NCBI GenBank assembly: GCA_037447655.1
Contig: JBBHKE010003435.1
Span: 12,616 to 76,615 of the forward strand
DNA: 64,000 nucleotides
Direction: 5' to 3'
Origin: Zygnema cylindricum
Lineage: Eukaryota > Streptophyta > Zygnematophyceae > Zygnematales > Zygnemataceae
Each line of letters opens with the position of its first letter. Within the stretch, counting starts at the first letter, position 1. A model generated the notes under the pieces. The model ran no database searches, was not told the origin of the DNA, and was given only the letters and a program-made list of their open reading frames with translations. A program made the translations under genes and the position numbers. Shown piece after piece: positions 42,562-55,150 of the stretch.

Positions 42562-45500
42562 AGTCTCAGTTACTCTCAATGACTCGGAGGTGCTTGTTGT
42601 CCAACAAATTTCTGCATCTGAAAGTCAGATAAGGTAAAGAAATACATTCTCTTGTTTAGATTGAATATTTACAGTAATGGCATGTCCCGGATTAGCTTGT
42701 ACCATACTGCAATGAAGAAGGCCTGTTTAGTACAAAGCATGAGTTATTGTGGACCAAAGTTCTAGATCTGATTAAATAGTGTGGAATGATATTGGAGTCA
42801 TGCAAATAAACTTGCAAAAAAAACATGCTGGTGCATTGAAAACTTGATTATAGTGGCGATAAAACAATAACTCCAATAGTGATACACGGTATAGCGAAGT
42901 TTGAATATGACCAGACTTTTGTGTTTGGAAGCTCTCCTTGGACTGTTCTATTTTCTTATCCGAGAAAAGGTTCCAATAGAGCAGTTATCAAGTTATGTTC
43001 ATGTAAAAGTTCTAACCTCACTAAATAATGCACTTGTGAAGTCTGAAGGGGGTCGATAAATAGTACTTCTTTTGGGTGGAATTCAGGCTAAAGACAAATG
43101 AGCTCATGCAGCTATTGATGGACCCAGCTATGCCACAACAATTGGTAGCTCTCTGGTTAGCAGAGAAGGTGAAGGGCATCTCTCTCTCTCTCTCTCTCTC
43201 CCCTCTCTCATCTGTCTCTCTCTCCTTTTTTTTTTCTCTCTCTCTCGCTCTCTCCCTCCCCCCTCTCTCTCTCCTCTCTTTTTGGACTCCTGTGGATCCT
43301 CCATTTGTTCCAAGTTTGTTTTTGCAAATTTTGGTTTTTTTTGTAAATTTCATTTAGATAGTATTTTATTCAATGAAAGGAGACAGGGCGTGGAATTACT
43401 GCGTTTGTAAACAAACAATTACCACACTCTGGAAAAAAACGTTCTGCTCATCTGCTGCTTTTTCTCGCTATATTTTGTTTCTGAAGTTTGCTCCTAACTT
43501 TATGCCAGTTTATTTAATGCTTCCTTAATCGCAAATTACCGGTTTGAGTATGAATGCCATCCCTATTACTTCTTTTGTTACATGTGATAGTGAACACGAA
43601 TGCCGCTTCTAAACTTTCTTTTGGGGATTTATGTTCAACTGTTTTTATTACAGTGTCAGGCGCAAGCCCGAGAGCTCTCCTTTTCTTTGGCACACGTGAT
43701 AGTTGACGTTTCAACTGCGGTAAATATATCGCTACTTTGCCAAACCTGGAAGAGTTGTTTCTAAATTTTGTTGGTGGTCTGTGTGTCCTGGAACTGTGCT
43801 TTATGCCATTAGGACTAGTACAGCAGTATGAGTCCCCATTTTTTTTAGACATTACTTCAATTTTCCTTACAGTTACATATGAAAGTTCTGAAAGAACAAT
43901 GGGAAACCCGGTCCCAGTCTTTGAAATGCGTCTAGGGTTCTACAAAGAGTTGAAGCTCAAGTTTTAGGGAACTTCTTTTCTGTTTGCGCTCCTTTCGCGT
44001 TTCTGTTTTGATGGGACGTATGTCGTGTTGCTGGCCCGTTTTAGTCTGAAGTTGTCTTTTTTTTTTTTTACTAATGTTGTTCCATGTGCCACAGGTTCCG
44101 TCATACATACGGTGCCCAGATCACTGTCCTGTGTGGATTATCTTACAGATAAATCTTCTACCTGGTATCCAGTTTCCAGAAAATATCACAACACTTTACA
44201 ATGTATCGTACTGCGCTGAGAAATTTTGTATTGTGATGCTATAAAACCCTGCTTTACAAATTCAATACGCTACACTATACGGTACATTTAACTATTCGTA
44301 TCGCAATAGACCTGTGGTACATTTCTTCCGCGGGTACAATTTTTTCTTTCGTATGCGTAAGGTACAGTTTTTACTTGTACGGTTTCTTTTTTTATTTCTT
44401 AGCCCTGCATTATTTTGAATATCATGCTCGATACGGGAAGTAGTGTATCACGGGGAAAATTATTACCCCGTACCGAATATTGAGGAAATGCCCTCAATGT
44501 TCATAACTAATTGTCGAGTTAGTCAACACTTATATCTGATGAATTTTGACCGGCAAGTAACAGAGAGATGGTGAATTAATTCCAATGGAATAATATGTGG
44601 ATTGTTGACCAAACTAAAAGGGATATTGATGATTTCTGTTTTTTGTTCAGGAGAGATTCCCTGTTGAGGAAGACTATTTCAAGAAAATTGGATATGGAGA
44701 GGTGGACGGGAAATTGGAATCGACCGACGCATATGTCTCTCGAATGATTCGCTATGTGGCTTTATTCGCGGCAATTGTACAGGTAAAAAGTTAGGCCACA
44801 GTTGTTTTCCAATCTATATCCGTTTTCCATTCCGCAGCTTTTCTACATGCTTTACTTGTTGTACCTCTAGTGTTTGTACCATTTGTGTATTTACAAGTTT
44901 GAAAATTGTGAGTAAGCGCTGTAATGTGATCTCATCTTTACTTATCACCACTCGTTCTCCTCTGCCCAACCTTGTCACCTGCCATTCTCTGTTGCTTTCT
45001 GTTTTCACTTTTCTTTTTCTTTCTTTTTGTTTCTTATCAAGGAGACTTTTTGTCAAGCGTGTGGTAAGATTCAACTGCTTACCCGTTTTACAGCTGTCTT
45101 ATTGTGTCTTATTGTGCTTTATAACAGACAGATTCGACCGATGGTGTTAATCCGTTTCGTTTAAAGGAGGGATGGGCTTGGTTCGCCCGGTTACTTAATA
45201 AACTTCCAGCCAATAGGATCACAGCAGCAGTGCTTCGAACATTTTTTGAGGTCCGTTTTCTGTTTCCAAAACTGTCCTATTGTGGCCCATTGCTTGTCTT
45301 TTGTTTTGCTGATATGAGAAACTTCACGGTCCAGTAATATTTAGAGAGTTAATTAATAGGGGATTCTGCTTTAAGGAGGGGAGAAATATGAAAGAAACGA
45401 GGGAAAAGAGAGAGACTTGAGAGAAAAATGTATTCTCTATTTTATTTCATATGTTTGAATGCCGAAAACCATTGGAAACACTCTATTGTTACCCCATACA

Positions 45501-45913
45501 GGACGTGTACTATTCGGGCATTATACTGTCTTATAGCTTATAGTAAGGGACAACGATGTATATCGTTTCCAGATGTTTTTGCACATTAAACTGATAATTT
45601 ATTCTGAGCTATATTATTGCAGTTCCAATTTGACAATCTGAACTAACATTGACGACTTAATCGTTTCTGTTTTTATTTTTGTTCACATGCAGATTGCTGG
45701 ATACAGACTTTTTAGAGAGTACCCAAGGCCTTTTTTGAAAGTTTTTCGACTATTCAACAGGAGTGTCTCCCTCTTTTGGTGTCACAAAATGATTCAGATG
45801 CCGCTAGTGAATATAACAATTTAGAAACGTACATCGTGATGAATTTATGTTCGAAAGAACCGGATGGGAGGAAAATGCCAAAAACAGACGTTTCGTCACT
45901 TACGAGAGCTTAG
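42554..45913 (+). CDS. GLE1: GLE1-like mRNA export factor, C-terminal half; frame problems
   Basis: GLE1 activates the DEAD-box helicase at the nuclear pore (with inositol hexakisphosphate) for mRNA export. Exons read: about 42554-42633 (VVQQISASESQIR), 43087-43168 (LKTNELMQLLMDPAMPQQLV), 43654-43719 (CQAQARELSFSLAHVIVDVS), about 44656-44782 (EEDYFKKIGYGEVDGKLEST), 45128-45250 (EGWAWFARLLNKLPANRITA), 45693-45913 (IAGYRLFREYPRPFLKVF). Phases fit at all these joins except across 43720-44650, where 20-30 expected residues are not placed ('LPNLEELFLNF' at 43737 is in another frame; VPSYI at 44097 may be a small exon). In the last exon the frame shifts by one near 45746: the expected C-terminus (KEPDGRKMPKTDVSSLTRA) follows in the +2 frame to a stop at 45911. 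The N-terminal half is absent. Confidence 0.7.
43180..43290. repeat. CT microsatellite in a GLE1 intron
   Basis: Directly after the donor at 43169. The ORFs through it are artefacts. Confidence 0.8.
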
Positions 45914-48900
45914 GTCAATATACTCCCATTTTTATGGGCCGGTTTTTGGAAGGTATTTGGTTGATTTCTGTTTGGTTTTTGGTCGGTTTTTGGTCGGTTT
46001 TCTGGTTCCCAGGCGCTTTTTTTAAAGCACACTTTTCGTTGGGAAACGTGTTTTTACTGTAATTTGATAGTGGGCACGGGCAGGACATAATAAAAGTCTC
46101 AATTTTTTTCTGGAAAAACTTCAGGCTTCTGTTTTTGTACGTCCTCTCGGTTCTGTGAAAACGTCTAAAAACGAAGGCCGGAAATAGAAGTCAGAATTTA
46201 GGGCAGTCTTATGTTAAAGAGTGGACTATGTTTTGTAACATTGAGAGGGAGACAAATGAAAAATGCATTGGTTTCCTATTCTATTGGAACCCTAGGTGTT
46301 TCTTACTGCAGATCCATGGTTACTGAGTGATGTCTACAACTTATAATTTTTTATTGTTTTAGGTTTTTTAAGGTAGTTACTGCTTGTCAGCTTAGTGCTT
46401 TCACACGATTTTTGCAAATGGAGTGTAAATGGATCTGTTGCAAATTATATTCACTCTAAAAGACGTCCTCTAAGTCAAGCCATGGTTTTGTACTGAACGT
46501 GGTTTCTCGTTATATCACAGATGCAATGGATTATCTTTTAGGTAGTGTTGTTTTTTTTTTTTTTTAGGTTGTCTTCTTGCAATACGTGGTCCATTTTATT
46601 TTTGTGATGTGGATTGAATTGGAATTGTCGATTCTCCATTCTCCATGCCGAGGATTCTCGCGATCTTAGTTGATATGGCAGTTCGTTTCGCTTTTTGTAA
46701 AATCACCGATGTGAATTGAAAAATTCCCAATACAAAAGTACAAACAACCATCTTTTCATTCTTCCTAATTCTATGAGTAGCTTCTTATCCTTTTGTTCGA
46801 GGTAAGGTAAAAACTACTTACTCCATTCTTCCTCTATTCTTACTTAGTTTGAATTTTACTTTTTTTCACTTGATTTTGCTTTTTTTTTTTCTTTCCTTTT
46901 CTCACATGATTTTGGTTTTGGCTTTATAGTCGATGTTGATTTCTTTTATTGTTTACTCAATTCTGTTTTTTTATTTCTTTTTGTACTTCCAGCAATTCAA
47001 AGGTACAATGCCAAGTCAACACACTTTAAAATAATATTTACGGCCAGATGAGAGTAAAAGATAAAGTTGAACCTGAATAGCGTGACATGAAGATAACGGG
47101 ATATGCAGATGATTGATTTTTAGGTCAAAAATAAATTTAGTATCGATTATCGAAACCTGAACGCATCGGCAAAATCACGATACAAAATTCCGCCAAAATC
47201 GGTACCTATCTATTGTCAACTGTTGTACGGACATAAAGCGCGTAAAATCAAAGGAAAATCAGTTCAAAACGCATCACTAAATATTATGCTCTTTACTCGG
47301 ATATAGCAAGTAAGTTACTGTTCAACCTTGTGAGAGATGAGATATTTGAAAATTCTTTGATAGATCAAATTGTACGAAAAAGGAATAAGATCTTTGACAA
47401 TGTATCCTAGATAGAATATATCCCTTTGCAGGATAAATTATAGAGTTGAGTTGTATCCAAGATTCGCAAAAATCAAAGTGTTATGAAAAAGAAATAAGTT
47501 TGTTGACAATCGTAGATCATAAATAGAATTGAGATGTATCCAAGCTTTGCAGAATTTACATAGCGTTACGAACTAACATTTGTTTTTGTATAAAATACAC
47601 AATACATTCGTGAGTTTTTTTTTGCATTTCTTGTTCTCTTTATCTTGTAGTTTCTTTGTCTATTTGGATTGCATCAAACATAATAATCAACCGCACTGAA
47701 AAAAATGTGGAAGGAGAAAAAGAAGGAAAAAAAAAAAAAACAGTCAATAAACATTGAGAAGCCCTAAAAAACCATTCAGTTTTTTGCTGAATTAGGGTGA
47801 CCTCCGGTCGCACAGCAAATCAAGTGAAAGAAGAAAAACCCTAAAAAATTCTGAAAAACCTTAAAAGAATCAAAAAAAAAAGTCTCGCAGTTCTCCATCC
47901 TTTGAATTATATGGATTTCAGAAGGAGGTTGAGCAGTAGTTAAAAAGGCTTTTCAGGGGAATTTTGGAGTTATTGATTAAGACAAAAAAATCCATGAAAA
48001 CAGGAAATATCCACTATGATTTTGGTCCATTTCATACGAATCGAACTCGATTCACATTTTTGGTACAGTTCCTCAAAATCACACATAATTTCCACACAGA
48101 TGTTTTTAATCCTCAAGATTATACGTAATTTAAAGTACAATTAAAATTAAAAGTAGTTATAGTTTAAAGTACAGTTATAACCAAAAGTACAGTTATAATT
48201 CAAAGTACATTTATCATTTAAAGTACAGTTATAATGTAAAGTATAGTCATAAAGTAAAGTACAGTTATCATTTAAAGTACAGTTATCAGTTGAAGTACAG
48301 TTATAATTTTAAGTAGAGCTACAATTTAAAGTACAGTTACAATTTAACGTACAGTTCCATTGGATTAGGTAGGATTCGCTACAATATTCATACAACCCAT
48401 ATGTATCCGATGAAGTCCTCTCTAATTAAGTACTCACTTGATCGGACATGAGGGTTAAATAAAGTCCATATCATTTTTGGTCTGATGATTAAACATCAAA
48501 TATGACCACACTAACTCATGTTTAGTTCGAACTCTCGTTTTATACCAAACCGATTTTTCAGAATCGACAATATTTTTGGTTCGATTCCTCCCTATTGGAC
48601 ATAATCTTATCCTCACACCATTAACAGATAGTGTACACTCTAACGCTGCTGGAATTCCTTCGAGTCAGGTACAGTCCACTCTATTTCTGGTCCCTTCACA
48701 CTATTTTTGGTTTCTCCACGCTGTTTTTATTCCACGCTGTTTTCGGGTATTAGATATATTTGGTTCCACACTATATTTGGTTTCAAAACTGTTCATAGTA
48801 CAACACTTTTTTTGGTTCCATCTGTTTTCAGTTCCACACTATTTTTGGTTTTATCCCTATGGGTAAGATGGGATTCGCTCTAATTCGGTCGAATCCATCC

Positions 48901-49530
48901 AAAACAATTCACAATCCACACTAATTTCAGAACAACTCCCACAGATCAAATGGGATTCGAACCACAAATTCCATAATTGTACAATAATTTAGCCTATTTT
49001 AGTTTTACACGTGTTCGAATCCATTTGTTTAAAAAATCTGATAAATCAGAAGTGATTCCAAACTGTTTTAAATCAAACACCTGTTAGATAAATTTGATCA
49101 ACAATAAATTCCGTACAGCTTAGAAACTGGTAAAAACTCACAAACCAAATGTGATTCCCATTTTTTTTTTTGTCTTTTACTCTCGTTGCCATCCAATAAA
49201 AGCATATTCATTACAGAGACAGATCAACCAACATCCTTTTTCATTTAAAATGCCTAAGGATCACTTTTATCCACACTAATTTTGGTACACATTCTTGGCA
49301 TCATTTGCAATCCACTCTAATTTTTGTCTCAAATCCTCAATCCGATGCTGTAAACTCTAATTTTGGTACAATTTTATTTCTCGACCAAATGTGGTCCCAT
49401 TTCTCATTTTTTACAATTTTTCCGCACACTTTTCACATTTTCTCACTCACTTTTTTGACATTTTTTTTTTTTTTTTTTTTTTGCGTTTCCCCATTCTTCT
49501 TATAACTTCCACTCACTTTTTTAGCATTTT
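45914..49530. other. Long AT-rich intergenic stretch
   Basis: No exon recognised. 48130-48345 is a degenerate tandem of 'AAAGTACAGTTATAAT' units (about 14). 48680-48850 repeats 'CACACTATTTTTGGTTTC'-type units. Poly-T at 49460-49485. Confidence 0.5.
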
Positions 49531-49576
49531 TTTAAGTTTTTCCCCTAAAATACCCTAAGGAGATAAACCCCTTTTT

Positions 49577-50468
49577 CCCTCTTTTCAGTCGTCTTTTGGG
49601 CATTGTCGCCGTCGCAAAGTTTCCAAATCCAAAACTCTCAACATTCTCTCTCTCAAAAAAAGAGCTCCTTTTGTCGTTTTCAATAAGGTTGTTTCTCCTC
49701 TTTTGTCTGTATCTCCTTTCAAGGAGCACGGATCTTCCGTGACGTCACTTTGTACGGAACACCATCCTCCCGGAGTAAACTGACCCGGACTCCTCCCAAG
49801 CAGCTCCCTGTTTGCGCCCCGAATTAGAGTGGAATTTAATGTTTAGTATTTTAATACATTTAAATGAAAAACGACAAAGAAAAAAGGAGAAAAAAGGAGA
49901 TAAAAGGAGAAAAAAAGAGAAAAAAGGAGAAAAAAAGGAGAAAAAAGGAGAAAAAAGAAGAGAAAAAAGCAGAAAAAAGGAGAAAAAAGGAGAAAAAAAG
50001 AAGAGAAAAAAGGAGAAAAAAGAAGAGAAAATGACAAAAAAGGAGGAGAAAAGGAGAAAAAAAGGGAGAATAAAAAGAGGAAAAAGCAGAAAAAAACACG
50101 ATGCATTTAAAAAAAAAAAAAGGATAATATACCTATTTTTCCCCGTACCCCATTATATACAAAACGTTAAAGGGAAAGTCACGAAGACGAAAGAAACTGG
50201 AAGGAGTGCAAAGAAAAGAATAAAGTGAAACATGGCGACCGCACGAAATCGTACGAAAAATTGAAAGACACGGAAAAAAACATTCGGAAGTGTAATTAAT
50301 ACTAGTACAGAAACACAATTTAGTGTGGATTTGTTGCAGGTCAGATCGGTTTCGGCTCGACAGGGGAGTTTTAGGTTCGGTGCGAGGTCCGTGAAAACTC
50401 GATTGGAGGATTTACAGCCGTCAGATTTTCGACGATCTCGAGGGACAAATAAGTACGCCAATCAATGA
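49577..50468 (+). CDS. Possible two-exon fragment, Arg/Ser-rich
   Basis: After CTCTTTTCAG, a 49590-49686 segment reads 'SSFGHCRRRKVSKSK' and ends AATAAG before GTTGTT. After TTGTTGCAG at 50339, a second reads 'VRSVSARQGSFRFGARSVK' to a stop near 50468. Composition would suit an organelle-targeting region. Between them is a GGAGAAAAAA microsatellite (49880-50095). No family recognised; may be chance. Confidence 0.2.
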
Positions 50469-50774
50469 AGGCGGCATGAAAATGACGCGGAAAGTGCCCT
50501 GATTGGTCGAATTCCCTACGGTACAACGCAAGTGTAACGAAGAGTCCTTCGTTGCTTTGTCGTATGGGAAAGTGGTAGCTGAAATGAGATTTTATTGGTC
50601 GGATTTTTTGTTTGGGACAAAAATTGCTTGAAAAGACGGGACTGGCAAACATTAAGGTAAAAGTACAGTACAGTACATAACCGTACAGTACGGTAGAGTC
50701 CTGTAGTAGAGGCGAAGCCTAAGAAGGTAGGACTAGTGAAGGCAAAAGTAACAAGGACCCTTATTTGACTACAG

Positions 50775-50994
50775 TAAACCGCGAATCGCTATCAGAGTTC
50801 ATGTTTTTTTTGGCCACTTAATACGCCTTTTCTACGTACACACCTGTCAGATTTTGGATCTGACGGCTGCGATTGAAAGGTAAGAATCTCGGCTTCCAAT
50901 TGACGGTCTCCATGTAAAAATCGGACAGTTGTGTACAGAGAAAAGTTATTTTAAGTGGCGAAAAAGCTATTAACCCTAATAACGATACACGGTG
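50775..50994. mobile_element. M1-family MITE
   Basis: Left end ACCGCGAATCGCTATCAGAG, right end TAATAACGATACACGGTG. The core GATCTGACGGCTGCGATTGA is shared with two other copies. A further diverged inverted piece follows to about 51170. Confidence 0.7.
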
Positions 50995-51454
50995 CACTTA
51001 ACCCTAAAACAGTCAATGTCCTTTTTGCGCCACTTTCAACAGCTTTGCTTGTGCACACGTGTCGACTGCTGCGTTTGCAGGCCTCCAATTTGGAACTAAG
51101 ATTACTTACCTTTCCATTGAAGCCGTCAGATCAAAATCCGCTTATATGTCCGGACGGCACTGGTAATATCCACGTGTACATTTCTATTTTGCAACAGAAA
51201 ATTTTTGAATGTTCTTTTCCAAATCTCAGCCTAACCATATGATGATCCTCCACCCAGGCTGTTGTGAGTACAAATGGTACGTGGCGCGATATGATAGGAT
51301 GTCATTTAAACTGTTTCGAAGAATCTCGATTCATAACCAGCCGTCCAAACTGACGAAAACTTATTGGACCTCGCCTTGACTTTTTGGGCCTGTACCCAGT
51401 TTGTACGGCACCGACAATAGCATCGACAATTTCGGTAATGAGGTTTACCAGAAA

Positions 51455-53160
51455 AGTCTTTATTGCAAAAATTGCGATGGCAAAACCATCTGAGTACAAA
51501 AAGTGTAAAACTGAATAAAAACATTTGGAGACTACAAGAGTCGAAAGAAAGTAATCTACGCCTAAAAACTGAAACGAAACAGAGCAATACTAACAAGAGC
51601 AAAGAACCTAAAAACTGAAACGAAACAGAGCAATACTAACAAGAGCAAAGAACCAAAACAAAACAACAACAGAGTTAGACCGCCAACAAAATGAAAAAAC
51701 CTAGACTAGACTACCCCAAGACAAACTAAGGTCCACAACCACGGAGATCATGGATGTGAACCGGGTCCCTTGGCGGAAGGTCTGGAAGATCTCGCCGGTC
51801 CTCATCTAGTGTGCTACGTTGAAGGAGAGCCACACCTTGCGTCTGTTGAAGTGCAATTGAGACACGTTGTCGGTAGTACACAATCAAAAGACTCGGTGGA
51901 GGACTCCCTAGACGCCGGGATTCAAACGTTTTTCGCGCACAATGGCGAAGAAAGTCATCGAAGGACTTGTCAACCCAAAAATCTCCACTGCAAATGGGAC
52001 AAATTGGTTCGACGGGTCTCGGTGAGCCTAGTCTCTTTCATTTGTAGCCCATGCGTCCCGAGGCGCCACACCTAAATGCGAAGCCGCGCGAGATGAAATG
52101 TGTATCCCATTCGGATCCGTGAGGACCACATCGCCAAGCGTCCTCCCAACAACATGAAGAAAAACTAAGTCAACCCGAGGGCTCCAAGAACCCTTAGATT
52201 GGGGCCGAGGTGGAGGTGTATTAAAAACCTCACGTTTGATGGTGTAGCCCGCCTCAGCACCAATGGCAATGGCATCTCGCACTAAATCATGCACGACAGT
52301 TCGTTCCTCCCCATGCGAGCAACGAAGCAAATGAATCCCCTCAGCATCTAGGGGTTGGTTTCAAACGCATCGAGCCCCCCCCAAAACCGGAGGGTGAGGC
52401 AAACCGAAATCAAACCTAAACCGTCGTTGAAAATAGGGAGGTTGGCTTGTTGACGAGCGAGTGGCCCCTCCAAACAATAAAAAATCCAATGACCAACGAG
52501 GTGATGAAACACACCCAAAAGTTTGTCGTACAAATCTTTAAGGGAAGACAAAAAAGCAGTCGAAGGTGGTAAAGTCCGCGCAAGATAGAGAGGACGCTGA
52601 GCAAAACAACGAATCAAGATCGAAAATGCCACAGGTTCCTCTAACAACTTAGGGAGATTGTCGCTATGAGAAAGATCCCCCAACAACACATCCTCAACCA
52701 CCTAGTTGATAAAAGAAGTACCACCAATAGGGCAACCTAAAGCCTTGATACCCACATCGTGAGATGCAAGACGAAAATCGTTGGGGAGCGGGCAATCCGA
52801 CGGCAAACCTCGTGGGCACCAAGCCACACACTTAGATGGTTTAACAAAGAGCCCAATCCGATGAAGTTGGTCCGCAAAATGAGAGAAAGGAGAAAAAGCT
52901 TGACCATGCGGACCCACGATATGCGTGTCATCCGCGATTGAAAGAAATAAGCAACCAGTGAAAGCTGTGGCTGACGCTCCTAATGCTTGAAGATGGGCAA
53001 GAGCAAAAAGAGGTGCCCCTTAAGGATCACCTTGGCGAGTGTCGGTTGTAGACTCTAAAGTGGCAACATCACCCAAAGGACCCCCAAGAGGAAACAGAAG
53101 CGGGCTAGGCCGAGCATAAAAGGATCGAACAAAAGGGAACAAACACTTCTTGTACATACT
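51455..53160 (-). pseudogene. Decayed LINE-like reverse transcriptase with C-terminal nuclease-like domain
   Basis: Minus strand from 53100: '[20 protein letters not shown]', TDTRQGDP then a stop, GAPLFALAHLQALGA, and later 'ADDTHIVGPHGQAF' (the ADD of the polymerase site), 'LFVKPSKCVAWCPRGLPSD', LGCPIGGTSF. These are reverse-transcriptase blocks of a non-LTR type. Downstream comes 'RVDLVFLHVVGRTLGDVVLT', DPNGIHISSRAASHLGVAPR and 'DPSNQFVPFAVEIFG', possibly a PD-(D/E)XK-like nuclease (inference). The 3' tail (51455-51720) carries the family hairpin plus a 41-bp tandem duplication (51565-51650). The 5' part is cut at a MITE end (53163). Several stops: inactive. Confidence 0.65.
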
Positions 53161-53162
53161 TT

Positions 53163-53180
53163 AATAGCGATTCACGGTGT
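53163..53180. repeat. Solo CACCG-family MITE end
   Basis: TAGCGATTCACGGTG followed by TA, at the 5' limit of the LINE-like remnant. Confidence 0.4.
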
Positions 53181-53441
53181 ACTCCATACTTCGTACATTT
53201 CCATGTGTTCTATGTAAATTATACCCGTACACGAAAAGTACACAAATTTTACGAAAAGTTAAAAAAAAATATTGAATTTTCATAAAAAAAATCAATTTCG
53301 TACGGTTGGTACCTCTTTGTACACGAGAGATGAGGGAAAATAGATGCCGAAAATAACAAAAAAAAGAGAAAATAGCTCCCACCTAGAATAAGTCGTACGA
53401 ACGTGATACATACTTTATCGTGAATTTCGACTTCAAGTCAT

Positions 53442-54122
53442 AGTTGTTCAAACCGTTTAGTGCGAGCGATTAAATCGCGATGAATTATGTGTAGCAAACA
53501 CATTGATCAAATTGGAAAAATCGTAAAAATCGTTATTGAATTTATGTTCGTACAATTTCGTACATGTTCGTACGTTCGTACACATTTCAAACTTTCAACC
53601 CGCAAATAGTGTGACGCTACGACGTCTTTTTTTCAAAATTGTCTGTACATGAACGACAAAATTCTGTACATTATCCGTGAAATTTCTGTTCATTTTACCA
53701 GATAGAAAGAACTAATATGTGCAACGTATCTTTTCGTCCAATTCATTACATTTCCCGTAAAAAACTGTACAATTACCTTACACATTTCAAACTTACAGCC
53801 CGCAAATAGTGTGACGCTACGACGTCTCTTTTTCAAAATTGTCGCTCCATGAACGACAAAATTCTGTACATTATCCGTGAAATTTCTGTTCATTTTACCA
53901 GATAGAAAGAACTAATATGTGCAACGTATCTTTTCGTCCAATTCAGTATATTTCCCGTAAAAAAATGTACAATTACCTTAAATTACCGTACAGTTTTCGT
54001 AAATTGTCCATTTAGTTTACTGGACAAAAATTTACATCCCGATTTTTGCGATTTTTTAAACAGTCACGAAGTATACGTTTCAATCGGAAAAAATGAAAAA
54101 TCGCACGATTTGAAAAACAACT
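53442..54122. repeat. Repeat R2, copy 2, with internal 200-bp tandem duplication
   Basis: Collinear with 31367-31852. A segment of about 160 bp starting GCAAATAGTGTGACGCTACG occurs at 53600 and again at 53800, almost identical. Confidence 0.7.
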
Positions 54123-55150
54123 TTTCAAGTTCGAATATCATTTCGTGGGAACTTTATTTTAGGCTACGATGTCAAACCTAGTCAAAATATTGAAACCCTA
54201 ACACGGCGGGAATGTTAGAAACTCTCCGCGAATGAGCTGGCAGGCCTACCTCTCCACCCCCCACATCTCCATCTCCACCTGCCATTCCCTCTCCCTTTTC
54301 CCCCCCTCCACCTCCCTCTCCCTCTCCCTCCCCCCTCACTCTTCCTCTCCCTCTCATTCTTCCTCTCCCCCACTCAATTCTCGCTCTCCCTTTCCCCCTC
54401 TCTTTCCGTCTCCCCGTTTCCCCGTCCCTCTCTCCCCACCGATCCCTCTCCCTCCCTCCTCCCTCTCTCCCACTCCCAACCCTCCTCTTCTCTTGCCCCT
54501 CCCTCTCCCTCCCCCCATCCCTCTCTCTCCCTCTCCCTCTCCCTCTATCTTCCCTTTCCTCTCCCTCTCCCTTTCCCTCCCCACTCCTTCTCTTCCCCCC
54601 TTCTTAGGTACGCGGGGTCGACCATTACGAGAAACAAAGATAAATCTGAGCGCCACAAACTTCCAACTCCGAAGCAGAAAAACACAAGGCTCAGATAGGA
54701 CAAGTTACCTGGCAATTTGATGAGAGTTTAGAGAGAGTAGAGATAGGACAAACACAGAGTATTTGTTACTTCCCATTATAAGAAATAGAAGTACAATTGA
54801 TGTAAGACAAATTACATAGATTGTCCATATTCGCTATACCAAAAAAACCGATGCGCCATTAAAATACAAACAATACGAAGCAAATCGGTGTAAAATGAAT
54901 TCTCCAATAAAACACGAGTCATACAGGACCGTGTACCTAGTAATTGTACGTTTGTCAGTCACAAATCGAAAATTCCGAGTGATCAAGGGCGGCGCATTCC
55001 AACGTATACATGTTCATGAACCGTAAAGGTTTGAAACTGCTATCGCCAATGATATTCCTCCAAACCTGTTCCGTCCTACCAAGGGGACAAGTTTGGGAAT
55101 GGTACTCCGAGAGTACATCAGTCGGATTTTTCGAGGGAATCACTTGTCTT

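Noticed and set aside
49812-50228. Lys-rich 138-residue ORF
   Set aside because: Encoded by GGAGAAAAAA repeats; no mixed-composition sequence.
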